DNA of 64,000 nt, taken from positions 16,512,818 to 16,576,817 of the forward strand of contig CM037471.1 in assembly GCA_021014325.1 (NCBI GenBank), written 5' to 3'. The notes under the pieces are model-generated. The model ran no database searches, was not told the DNA's origin, and saw nothing but the letters and a program-made list of their open reading frames with translations. The position numbers and the translations under genes were made by a program. The stretch is from Plazaster borealis (Eukaryota > Echinodermata > Asteroidea > Forcipulatida > Labidiasteridae). Below are positions 55,205 to 64,000 of this stretch, one piece after another (position 1 is the first letter of the stretch; each line of letters opens with the position of its first letter).

Positions 55205-57425
55205 TGTAAAAACTCAATACCCAAGGATTTTATAACTGAAAAAAGTTTGAAAATCGGTTGTAGTTCTTGAGATATGGTGTCACTTCCGGTTGATCCGGAA
55301 GTAAATGTCAACATGGGGTCACGGTACCCAAGGCTAATCTCCAATACCCAAGGAGTCTATAACTGAAAACAGTTTGAAAATCGGTTGGGTAGTTCTTGAG
55401 ATATGGTCCCATTTCCGGTTGACCCGGAAATAAAGGTCAACATGGGGTCACGGTTACCCAAGGCTAATCTCCAATGCCCAAGGATTTTATAACTGAAAAA
55501 AAGTTTGAAAATCGGTTGCGTTGTTCTTGAATTATGAATTTTTTAAAAATCTGACATTTGATTGTTAGCGAGGTTTGCACGGACGGCTGTTTTAGAGACT
55601 AACAACGCGTAATGTCAAAATCAGGTTGCGCGAACCTTGAAAAGAGACTAGACTACAAGCACGTTTGAAGGACTTTGAACCTTGCGGTTGATTGAATGGA
55701 GCAAGCAGCTGCTCACCCTCTAACTGGTTTAGATCGCGTATTGTGTGTGTTTTCAATGCAGTTTTATTCCCGCGGTTTGACAGCGGGTCAATGTATACCC
55801 GATTTCAACCATAAGTGAAGGTCAAAAAGGTAACATTTTTGTGGAAAAGTTTGCGGAGGAAGAACAACATACAACCTGATGTAAAAATTGTGACTAAAGT
55901 ATAAGTAGTTCTTGAGATATGATTTTTTGAAATTTTCAACTTCCGGTTTGAATCGAAAGTCAAGGTCAAATGGGGTCACACTCTGTGTAGCGTTTTTTGA
56001 GTTTGCAAAGGCCTTTCCGATGATGATTTTTAGATTGTGAAAATCCACTGTGTGGTTCAAGAGTTACGATTTTTTCAAATATTAAACTTTGATTTAACGT
56101 AATTCAACACCTGATGACGTCATCATGACGTAACTGAAGCGGTTTCTTTTCCTAATAGATATATATCTAACTATATGTGAAGTTTCAAGTTTATATGTGC
56201 TTGGGAAGTGTGCTTTTGTTAGCGGAAACGCGACGGGGAGAAGAAGAAGAAGAACAACAACAACAACAACAAGAAGAAGTATTAAGAAACTAGACTTATC
56301 TTGTTTGTAAATTACAAACAAACGGTGTTCGGTTTGTTTTTATAATTTGGTTTTAACCCTTTCCTGATCTGTTTGAAGCACTGTATACTCAGTACTTTTG
56401 CGAGTTTTGTAAAAAAACAACAACAAAAATACATAAATTAAAAACAATTAAACGGAAGTAAAGATCACAGGGCGTCAAACTTTGTGTAAGATTTTAAAAA
56501 TACTGCAGGGTCTTTCACATGATCCAAAGATCTTGTGTTTAGCAATTATGGTTCTCCAGATATGATTTTTCTTAATATTAAACATTGATTTAATGTTATA
56601 ACATCATCGATGACGTCACCATCCCGAAAACCTTTATGTGAAGTTTGTGAAGTTTCAAGTTTATATGTGCTTGAGAAGTGTGCTTTTGTTAGCGGAAAAG
56701 CAATGGGGAGAAGAAGAAGAAGAAGTATTCAGAAAAAAAGAAAACAAAATGAAATGTAAAAGTTCATCTTTCGGTTTGAACCGGAAGTCCAGTTCAAATG
56801 GGGCCACACTCTGTGTAGCGCTTGTGAAGTTGTAAAAACTTAATACCCAAGAATTTTATAACTGAACAAAGTTTGAAAATCGGTTGTAGTTCTTGAGATA
56901 TGGTGTCACTTCCGGTTGATCCGGAAGTAAAGGTCAACATGGGGTTACGGTTACCCAAGGCTAATCTCCAATGCCCAAGGAGTCTATACCTGAAAACAAT
57001 TTTGAAAATCGGTTGAGTAGTTCTTGAGATATGGTGTCACTTCCGTTTGACCCGGAAGTAAAGGTCAACATGGGGTCACGGTACCCAAGGCTAATCTCCA
57101 ATGCCCAAGGAGTCTATAACTGAAAAAAGTTTGAAAATCGGTTGTGTAGTTCTTGAGATATGGTCCCTCTTCCAGTTGACCCGGAAGTAAAGGTCAACAG
57201 TGGGTCACGGTTACCCAAGGCTAATCTCCAATGCCCAAGGAGTCTATAACTGAAACAAAGTTTGAAATCAGTTGTGTAGTTCTTGAGATATGGTGTCACT
57301 TCCGGTTGACCCGGAAGTAAAGGTCAACATGGGGTCACTGTTACCCAAAGCTAATCTCCAATGCCCAAGGATTTTATAACTGAAAAAAGTTTGAAAATCG
57401 GTTATGTTGTTCTTGAATTATGAAT
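55205..57425 (-). repeat. Tandem ~129-bp monomers in the inverted cluster (two arrays)
   Basis: Arrays at 55205-55530 (two to three monomers) and 56870-57425 (four to five), separated by the unit boundary. Each monomer keeps CCGGAAGT and ACTTCCGG half-sites, a few altered (for example CCATTTCCGG). Confidence 0.85.
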
Positions 57426-58320
57426 TTTTTAAAAATCTGACATTTGATTGTTAGCGAGGTTTGCACGGACGGCTGTTTTAGAGACTAACAAAGCGTTATG
57501 TCAAAATCAGGTTGCGCGAACCTTGAAAAGAGACTAGACTTACAAGCATGTTTGAAGGACTTTGAACCTTGCGGTTGATTGAACGGAGCAAGCAGCCGCT
57601 CACCCTCTAACTGGTTTAGATCGCGTATTGTGTGTGTTTTCAATGCAGTTTTATTCCCGCGGTTTGACAGCGGGTTAATGTATACCCGATTTCAACCATA
57701 AGTGAAGGCCAAAAAGGTAACATTTCTGTGGAAAAGTTTGCGGAGGAAGAACAACATATAACCTGATGTACAAATTGTGACTAAAGTATAAGTAGTTCTT
57801 GAGATATGATTTTTTGAAATTTTCAACTTCCGGTTTGAATCGGAAGTCAAGGTCAAATGGGGTCACACTCTGTGTAGCGTTTTTTGAGTTTCCTAAGGCC
57901 TTTCCGATGATGTATAGATTGTGAAAATCCATTGTGTGGTTCATGAGTTTTGATTTTTTCAAATATTAAACTTTGATTTAACGTAATTCGACACCTAATG
58001 ACGTCATCATGACGTAACTGAAGCGGTTTCCTCTCCTAATAGATATCTAACTGTATGTGAAATTTCAACTTTATATGTGCTTGGAAAGTGTGCTTTTGTT
58101 AGCGGAAACAAAAAAACATAAATTAAAAACAATTAAACGAAAGTAAAGATCATAGGGGGTCAAACTCTGTGTAAGATTTTAAAAATACTACAGGGTCTTT
58201 CACATGATCCAAAGATCTTGTGTGTAGCAATTATGGTTCTTCAGATATGAATTTTTTTCAATATTAAACATTGATTTAATGTTATGACGTCATCGATGAC
58301 GTCATCATCCCCAGAACCTT

Positions 58321-59879
58321 TGCGGTTTCATTGACACACTACGGTCTAAGTACATGGTTAGTTCAAACAGTTACTTGAGCGAGAATTTCTGAACGGGGAT
58401 GCTATTTAAACTTGTTTATAATGTGTTTGTTTGTCATTTAATTGTAATTTTGATGTGTTTTATACACTTCTGGATTTTTCGTAATTATCAATCAAAATAT
58501 TAGGCCCCAACCTCAAGGTTTTGAAAAAAATAAAAACACTTCTGCCGTTTATGGTGCGCTTCCATGTGACGTCATTTGTGGGAGTTAGCTTAAACTAGGA
58601 GTTAGCTTCTAACATAAACAACTAGGACACCGTTGTTTGTGGATGGGAATTCGATAATTTGCAAACAAATTTAGTTAATTAACAAAGTTTCTTGTGTGCT
58701 TGGGTAATATGCCATCATTCTTTGTGCCGTTGGTGGGTGTAGACCTACGGGGAATAAATATCTGAATCATAGACAAATGGAGGCAATGCTAGTTTTGGAC
58801 AATTTTATACAATTTTTATTTTCAGCTTATACTTTAAAATCTTGACAAATTATTGGTTGTTCCGTTATACAGGCATCTGTGTTCAATCTTAAAGAAAATG
58901 TACACCATCTGAACGGTTGGTAAACAACTGATGCTGTATAGTATTGTTAACAAGTCCAGAACATACTCTTTAAAGTTTATTAGTTCAAGTTTGTGATTTT
59001 TCCACTGGAGAATGATATCATCAGCTAAAATTAATTTTTCGTGGTACTTTTAAAACGTTTTTATAGGATGTGAACTGTATGTCTGGAATTATTGACAACT
59101 TGTAAATTAATTTCAGCAAATATTACTTCTTCTTTGCTCTCGTTCAAGTACTTCGTTAAAGTCAAAACCCTTTTGATTCACGCGATATGATTTTTGCCAC
59201 ACAGTACATGTAGGCTACATATACCTCAACGGTAGTTAGCATCAATTCGAATCCGACAGTTAGAAATCATACCATGATCAAATTCTCTTTTGTACATGTA
59301 AGTTAACAAAAAATTACCACTTGGCAAGTTTACGGATGAAAAATATCAATATGATTGTACACGAAAAAAGGAATGCCCCCTCTTGTTTAACGATGATTTT
59401 GAAATAAAGCTTACCGCAGTGTAATCACCGTGTCTGAAGGGCAAACTCAGCGGGCCTAAAGAGCTTTTGGCAGGCATTGTCACGTCGATCAACGTGATGT
59501 GAGTCTCGGTGTTTGATGAGAAGCGAATCTATGTCGTTCTTTTTTGGTTTAGCTATTTGTCAGTTATTTAAAGTCATACAAATCTCTAAAGCAGGTGGAC
59601 ATCTCAGTGAAACCTCCTCTTCTATTCCTTATTTTCCATTAAGCCATCAGAAGGGCAAAACATAAATAAATTCACACTGAACTTTGAATGAGTTTGAGAT
59701 TGTATGTTCGCGACAACGTGTTACGTACAAGAATAAACAACGCAATGATGTTCAATGGACTTTCAAAATTTGCACAAAACGTATGGCTAATGCCTTTTGC
59801 ACAATGTATGGCTATGTGTGCACGTCATCCTGGATTAGTTGTTAAGTGGATGCCACACTGTGCGCTAGGTATTGGCTGA
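58321..59879. other. AT-rich stretch without recognised genes
   Basis: No splice-flanked ORF, RT, integrase or tandem repeat was seen. It separates the main inverted Helitron-like cluster from its partial copy at 59.9-60.2 kb. Confidence 0.4.
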
Positions 59880-60240
59880 GATTATGAATTTTTGAAATGT
59901 TCAACTTCCGAATTGAACCAGAAGTCAGGGTCAAACGGGGTCACATCCAATGTATTTATTGTTCAGTATTCAATGCCCTTTCCGATGATGTATAGATTGT
60001 ACAAATCCAAAATGGGGTTCTCGAGTTATGATTTTTTCAAATATTAAGCTTTGATTTAATGTATTTCAATACCTGATGACGTCATCATGACGTAACTGAA
60101 GCGGTTTCATCTCCTAATAGATATCTAAGTATATGTGAAGTTTCAAGTTTATATGTGCTTGGGAAGTGTGCTTTTGTTAGCGGAAACACGACGGGGAGAA
60201 GCAGAAGAAGTATTAAGAAAAGAAAAAAAAACGGAACAAA
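59880..60240 (-). repeat. Partial Helitron-like first block, minus strand
   Basis: On the minus strand: AATACTTCTTC, CTCCCCGTCG, CGCTAACAAAAGCACACTTC and the ATGATGACGTCATCAGG palindrome, ending in the body near 59880. The 129-bp array and 3' end are missing. Confidence 0.75.
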
Positions 60241-60246
60241 AACAAG

Positions 60247-60398
60247 AGGTGTTCCGGGCGGATTGCCCGAACACCTAAAAAGAAGAAAAAAAAACAGAAC
60301 AAAAACAAGAGGTGTTCCGGGCGGATTGCCCGAACACCTAAAAAAACAAAAGCGGAACAAAAACAAGAGGTGTTCCGGGCTGTATGCCCGAACACCTA
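60247..60398 (-). repeat. Three AGGTGTTCCGGGC hairpin repeats
   Basis: 60247-60276, 60310-60339 and 60369-60398, each AGGTGTTCCGGGC paired with GCCCGAACACCT across a short loop, preceded by AACAAAAACAAG. They are the inverted counterpart of 16077-16161, again just outside the (TTC)n start of a Helitron-like unit. Confidence 0.8.
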
Positions 60399-60539
60399 AT
60401 AATAAAGTAAAATGTTTAACATTTTGCAATTCACAATGGTTATATCCTATGTTATAGCTGTTTCCTACAGGATGGGGTGATAAATTGACACAATCATAAT
60501 AACATTTGCACAGAATGGCAATGTTTACGTCCCAGACAA

Positions 60540-61345
60540 TGTGGTCAAAGATAGGATGATCTGCTGCTCTTGTGACAACATTTATGTACTGGAAGCAACA
60601 CTTGATGGAAAAAGCACCTTCCACTGCACACAGATGATGGTGTGGCAAAGAGAACCTGCCCCACAACAAGGTCAATGTGATCCAAAAAGCAAGCACATCT
60701 TGAGAGCAAGCTTAGGGCTATCAAGCTCTGCAGGAGTTTCAAAGGCTTGATCATGCTACCTTGTCATCAGGAAGGTGACCTTCACATTTGTTCAGTGGTG
60801 ACAATGAAATTGAGGTAGAGTGGTTCAACATCATCTGCGACGAAAGGCCAAAGGCACAGGCAAAAGATTTAGCATGGGTAATGTCTTGCATACATGATGA
60901 TGGAGAGGATCATTCTGTTCCTGCATGGGGAGCACTCAATGAAGCCACCAGTACAGTTGACCCTCCTGTGACAACAGCAGGGAACTACCTATTCTCCACG
61001 GATCAGCAGATGATAATGACACACTAATCACTGTAATCAATCTCTTTGTGGACATTTCAAACCTCACTGGTCAGAAACATACCATCATCACAGTGGATCA
61101 GCCACTATACAGCAGGAGGAAAGGAACTCGTATGGGCAAAACCAAAGTTTGAGAATGGTTTTTTTTCTCATGGGAGGACTCCACATCTGGTTCAACTTCC
61201 TGAAGGCTATTGGCCAACACATGGAAAGTGCTGGGCTTGATTACCTGTGGACAGGTGTTTATGCAGCCAACCCAACTGAGCCCAAGCTTCAAGGCAATTA
61301 GCCTATCCGGGCTGCCTTTAGACAACAACTGACCTAAGGCTCTGT
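60540..61345 (+). pseudogene. Second decayed copy of the unclassified multi-copy gene family
   Basis: Reads KDRMICCSCDNIYVLEATLD, PVTTAGNYLFSTDQQMIMTH with a stop, then in another frame TLITVINLFVDISNL, TIITVDQPLYSRRKELVWAK and, after a shift, LMGGLHIWFNFLKAIGQHME and LDYLWTGVYAANPTEPKL. The copy at 7.09-9.33 kb (minus strand) shares these blocks. Cellular role unknown. It is broken, but better preserved than the first copy. No TA-element arms were found around this copy. Confidence 0.5.
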
Positions 61346-61615
61346 GGCACATTCAATGGTCTATGCTTGAAACTTGGCTGGTTGAAAATGGTAAACAAAA
61401 AGGTACCATCTTTACCTCTAGTCTTTATTCCAAGGCCTTGTTTTGAGGTCTGCAAACAGTACGATCTGAAATTTTGACATTTTTTCTCTGCATGAAATAA
61501 AGTTTGACCCCTAGGCCTTCCAGTTTAAAGAGTAATGACGTTATTATCTTCAACAGTGCCTCTTGTGACAAGTTTGAGAATGTTACTATTAACTAAAGTT
61601 TTATTTTTTTATTCA

Positions 61616-61830
61616 TTTCTTGAGAACCACAGCTGTTCAAAGTTCCCACGTTGTTAGAACTTCACTCGTAGAAGACACCACTGTAATGACTTCATGATGA
61701 TGTCATCGGGTGTAGAATAACATTAAATCAAAGTTTAATGTTTGATACATATTATAACTCGTAACCAAACAATGGATTTTTTTAATCTACTTATCATCGG
61801 AAAAACATTTGTCACCCCCAAAAGTGTACC
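61616..61830 (+). repeat. Fragment of Helitron-like first block, plus strand
   Basis: ATGATGATGTCATCGGGTGT, ACATTAAATCAAAGTTTAAT and AATGGATTTTTTTAATCTAC match the first block just after the CRE site, which is mutated here. No termini. Confidence 0.6.
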
Positions 61831-61892
61831 ATTTTGGGTATGACTTGAGCTAGTCTAATTCCCATCATTAAGCGGCGTGGATCTTTATGACC

Positions 61893-61918
61893 ATAGAGCT
61901 GTCCCTTGCTCTATGGTT
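61893..61918 (+). other. Short stem-loop
   Basis: CCATAGAGC and GCTCTATGG form a perfect 9-bp stem around TGTCCCTT. Nothing nearby explains it; no CTRR-like end or T tract follows. Confidence 0.5.
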
Positions 61919-62076
61919 TATTTGGCTTGTTTTATTTTTTATGGTTCGTGATTTATATTTAACATTTTAGGTTTATTTATTAGTTATAATTGCATTCTGA
62001 CTTCAGCTGTCCTACTGCTAAGACATACAGGTAGAATCGCTCTGTTGATGTGCTGAGACCAAACAACTCTTTTACT

Positions 62077-62358
62077 TCAACCATAGGTTGTTTTGCTGAA
62101 TTTGTTTCTACTTTGTGTTGACGTAGTTTTGCAACTGAGTGTTACAATTAAGAGGAGTTGCTGATCTTTGACAGAGATGAGGAGTTCGTGTTTGGACACA
62201 TCAATAGTTTCTATCTTCGTAGTTCTCTTCATTTCATCATAGAGCAAGGAACAGACGTGTACAGGTCTGTTAGTCTGCCTTCCTTCATTGTGTCTTCTGG
62301 AATCTGAACTTTTGAACTTTTCCTGATACTTCTGGATTTGTTTTGTCATTTTCTTCAC
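62077..62358 (-). other. Open segment of unknown origin
   Basis: The minus strand has 93 open codons (KMTKQIQKYQEKFKSSDSRR, CSLLYDEMKRTTKIETIDVS, DQQLLLIVTLSC). It is next to the end of a Gypsy pol fragment on the same strand and might belong to it, but no motif is recognised. Confidence 0.25.
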
Positions 62359-62529
62359 TTGAACTTTCGTTTATATTGGCGTGGATTGTGAGTCGCGTCG
62401 CGCAACGTTCAGTGGATTGTCATTATTTATTCAACCAAGAGTGCTTCATACTGCAAAGTTTTTTATATCTTTTATTACTTTCATTGTATTAATTATTTTC
62501 CTATGTGAACTTTTTATATTTTGTGTGAG

Positions 62530-63680
62530 TTAGATTTTTGTTGTTATTTCTGTCAGGGTTGGTCTCAGTGGCTCGGGGGGGGTCAGGTTGTGCTACAATT
62601 TGGCATCCATGGCACGATCTGCAGAACTTCTCGGCACCTATCTCCATTGCTGGGCACCATACTTTTGTGCAAAAGTTTTGCTTAGTTCCCACAACACCCA
62701 GGTGACCCTTGTGCGCAAGGGAGCTAAGGCTTGTTGACTTAGTTCCGCGTAATATCAGTTGTCCAATGGCACATCTCTCATGCGATTGGTGAATACGCCT
62801 TACAGTTTTCAAACCTTCCAGTGCGAATTGCTTCTCTTACAACTGCTAGCTCTTCATCCTCAGCAGATGTGCTTTCAACTTGGTTCGTTGTCATAGCACT
62901 GGGTGTGGCAGAGACAGCAACAAATCAAACATAGTCCTCTGCCCCTTGATCATGCTTCAATTTAAATCTTATCCTGCGAAAGCCGAGACTACGCATCAGC
63001 GATGTTTTCACATCCGGGATGTATACAACTCTGTAATCATATGGCTTTAGGCGTAATACCAATCGCTCAACTCGTGCACATGGTTTAGATCGGGGTTCAT
63101 ATATCGTCTCCAATGGTTTGTGATCAGTCAGTAGTTCAAAACTGCGACCATATATGAATGCGTGAAATCTTTCACAAGCCCAGACGGGTGATAGGGCTTC
63201 CTTCTCTGTTTGCAAATATCTCCTCTCGCATTCTGTCGGACTGCGTCTGGCATAGCAGACTCGAACCAAACCGTTGCATTGTTCCTTGACTAAAACGGCA
63301 CCCAGTCCTACTGGACTCGCTTCAGCTATCACTTCTGTCGGTGCGTTCTTGTCATAGTACGCTAGCGTAGTCGCGTTTGCGAGGCTCTCCTTTAGCGCAT
63401 TAAAGGCTGTTCGCTGGTGAGGTCCAAATTGAAATGGATTTCCTTTCCTGGTTAGCTTTCGAAGTGGATCAGATACTGTAGCAAAGTTAGGTATGAATCT
63501 GCTACTAAACCCAAATAGGCCAAGAAAGCTGTTTATCTCTGAGAGGCTTTCCGGTTCGCGAAATTCTGCTACAGCTCTTACGCGCGCTTGTGTAGGACCA
63601 ATGCCTTTCTCAGATAGTAGGATTCCCATGAATACCAACCGACTCATGTTAAACTGGCATTTTTCTTGGTTCAAGGTAAG
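62530..63680 (-). pseudogene. Ty3/Gypsy pol fragment: RT thumb, RNase H, integrase zinc domain
   Basis: 63680-62925 reads LTLNQEKCQFNMSRLVFMGI, SEINSFLGLFGFSSRFIPNF, TDHKPLETIY and ARVERLVLRL: RT connection then RNase H. In RNase H, VIAEASPVGLGAVL has Glu where the first catalytic Asp is usual; TDHKPL keeps its Asp. 62812-62530 reads QLILRGTKSTSLSSLAHKGH, LGVVGTKQNF and AEKFCRSCHGCQ, the HHCC zinc-binding domain of integrase. The RT catalytic core upstream is cut by the repeat beginning near 63682, and the integrase core downstream is absent. Confidence 0.85.
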
Positions 63681-63681
63681 A

Positions 63682-64000
63682 CCTACCCAGCTAACATGTA
63701 TATGTCGGCCCAACGTTGGCAAACGTACAAATGTTTGGTTGGGCAACCGTTGGCATGTGACGTTGTGGTGACGTTGTTTTTTCCATCGGGCCAACATCGA
63801 GGCATTGGGCCAATGTTGGCACATCGTCGGCCCAACCCCGTTATGACGTCGGCACTTTTTTTGCCGACGTCTGCACATCTTACGTTCGTTAGACGTTTTA
63901 GTTAAACAATGGGAAAACATAATATTTTTTAATTGGCACAACGTCGGCAGCTGACGTCGTATTGACGTTTATTTCCAACATCGGCCCAATGTTGGGCCAA
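63682..64000. mobile_element. Repeat rich in CGGCCCAACGTTGG motifs, cut by window edge
   Basis: Starts about CTACCCAGCTAACATGTATA, then GTCGGCCCAACGTTGGC, with many copies of GGCCCAA/TTGGGCC, ACGTTG and GACGTC, several in inverted pairs. It replaces the RT core of the Gypsy fragment, so it is an insertion. No coding sequence; family not assigned. Confidence 0.55.

Larger units (their letters stand above)
54566..58320 (-). mobile_element. Second cluster of Helitron-like units, inverted
   Basis: Two minus-strand units: 3' ends at 54566 and 56290 (CTAG followed outward by T), bodies reaching about 56285 and 58108, then a partial second-block at 58109-58320. Each holds the same blocks as the 16-20 kb cluster: CRE palindrome TGACGTCA, GAAGAAGAA tracts, ~129-bp monomers at 55205-55530 and 56870-57425, and the TTGTTTGTA/TACAAACAA hairpin. 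The sequence is close to the first cluster, and the clusters are 34 kb apart in opposite orientation. Confidence 0.75.

Noticed and set aside
60085..60696. 203-codon minus-strand ORF across the hairpin repeats
   Set aside because: Its middle is three translations of the same hairpin and poly(T) spacer, and its ends lie in two unrelated repeats. The coding-like signal in the right part is on the other strand.
61893..61918. A Helitron 3' end, from the perfect hairpin
   Set aside because: No CTRR followed by T lies within 15 bases of the stem.

Overview
The window is eukaryotic and almost entirely repetitive. Spliced introns, several non-LTR retrotransposon clades, DIRS tyrosine-recombinase retroelements, Ty3/Gypsy fragments, a hAT element, tRNA-derived SINEs and Helitron-like tandem-repeat elements together point to a marine invertebrate. 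An echinoderm, hemichordate or similar deuterostome fits best, from the DIRS content and the SINE tail ending in an AGCGCTATATAAG-type sequence plus (ATT)n. That assignment is an inference. No rRNA, intact tRNA, CRISPR or bacterial-type operon was seen.

Layout. 1-2.1 kb: the 5' part of a hAT transposon on the minus strand, with an open, intron-containing ZMYM1-like transposase gene running off the left edge. 2.1-5.5 kb: broken CR1/L2-like LINE pieces, one split by a foreign segment of about 0.8 kb. 5.6-6.1 kb: a DIRS fragment. 6.2-10.3 kb: a 4.1-kb element with very long inverted arms and TA target duplications, holding a decayed multi-copy gene; a 446-bp relative lies at 42.2 kb. 11.5-20.9 kb: DIRS copy 1, whose inverted ends enclose a tandem pair of Helitron-like elements. 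21.0-26.0 kb: DIRS copy 2, with a SINE inside. 28.3-33.6 kb: a LINE with a 2-kb heptamer-rich insertion but an otherwise open RT. 35.4-44.4 kb: nested LINEs, two of them invaded by DNA elements. 45.4-46.3 kb: a Gypsy integrase tail. 48.2-52.4 kb: a duplicated module with one half inverted. 52.4-53.0 kb: two short tandem duplications, one of them LTR-like. 54.2-60.4 kb: a second cluster of Helitron-like units, inverted relative to the first. 62.5-63.7 kb: a Gypsy RNase H/integrase fragment.

Possible host sequence is limited to a few short exon-like islands with good splice sites: plus strand near 10.4, 26.3, 26.5, 47.1 and 53.7 kb; minus strand near 47.8 kb. Three plus-strand islands share compatible phase-1 boundaries, which suggests one gene with introns swollen by transposons. 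I do not recognise the protein.

The most unusual feature is the Helitron-like family. Each 1.7-2.3-kb unit carries a (TTC)n tract, a block with a CRE palindrome (TGACGTCA), an array of ~129-bp monomers each with back-to-back ETS-type half-sites (ACTTCCGG and CCGGAAGT), a second microsatellite, a second CRE block, and a 3' hairpin followed by CTAG|T. A 101-bp insertion in one unit, compared with an uninterrupted copy in the same window, places the insertion exactly between A and T.
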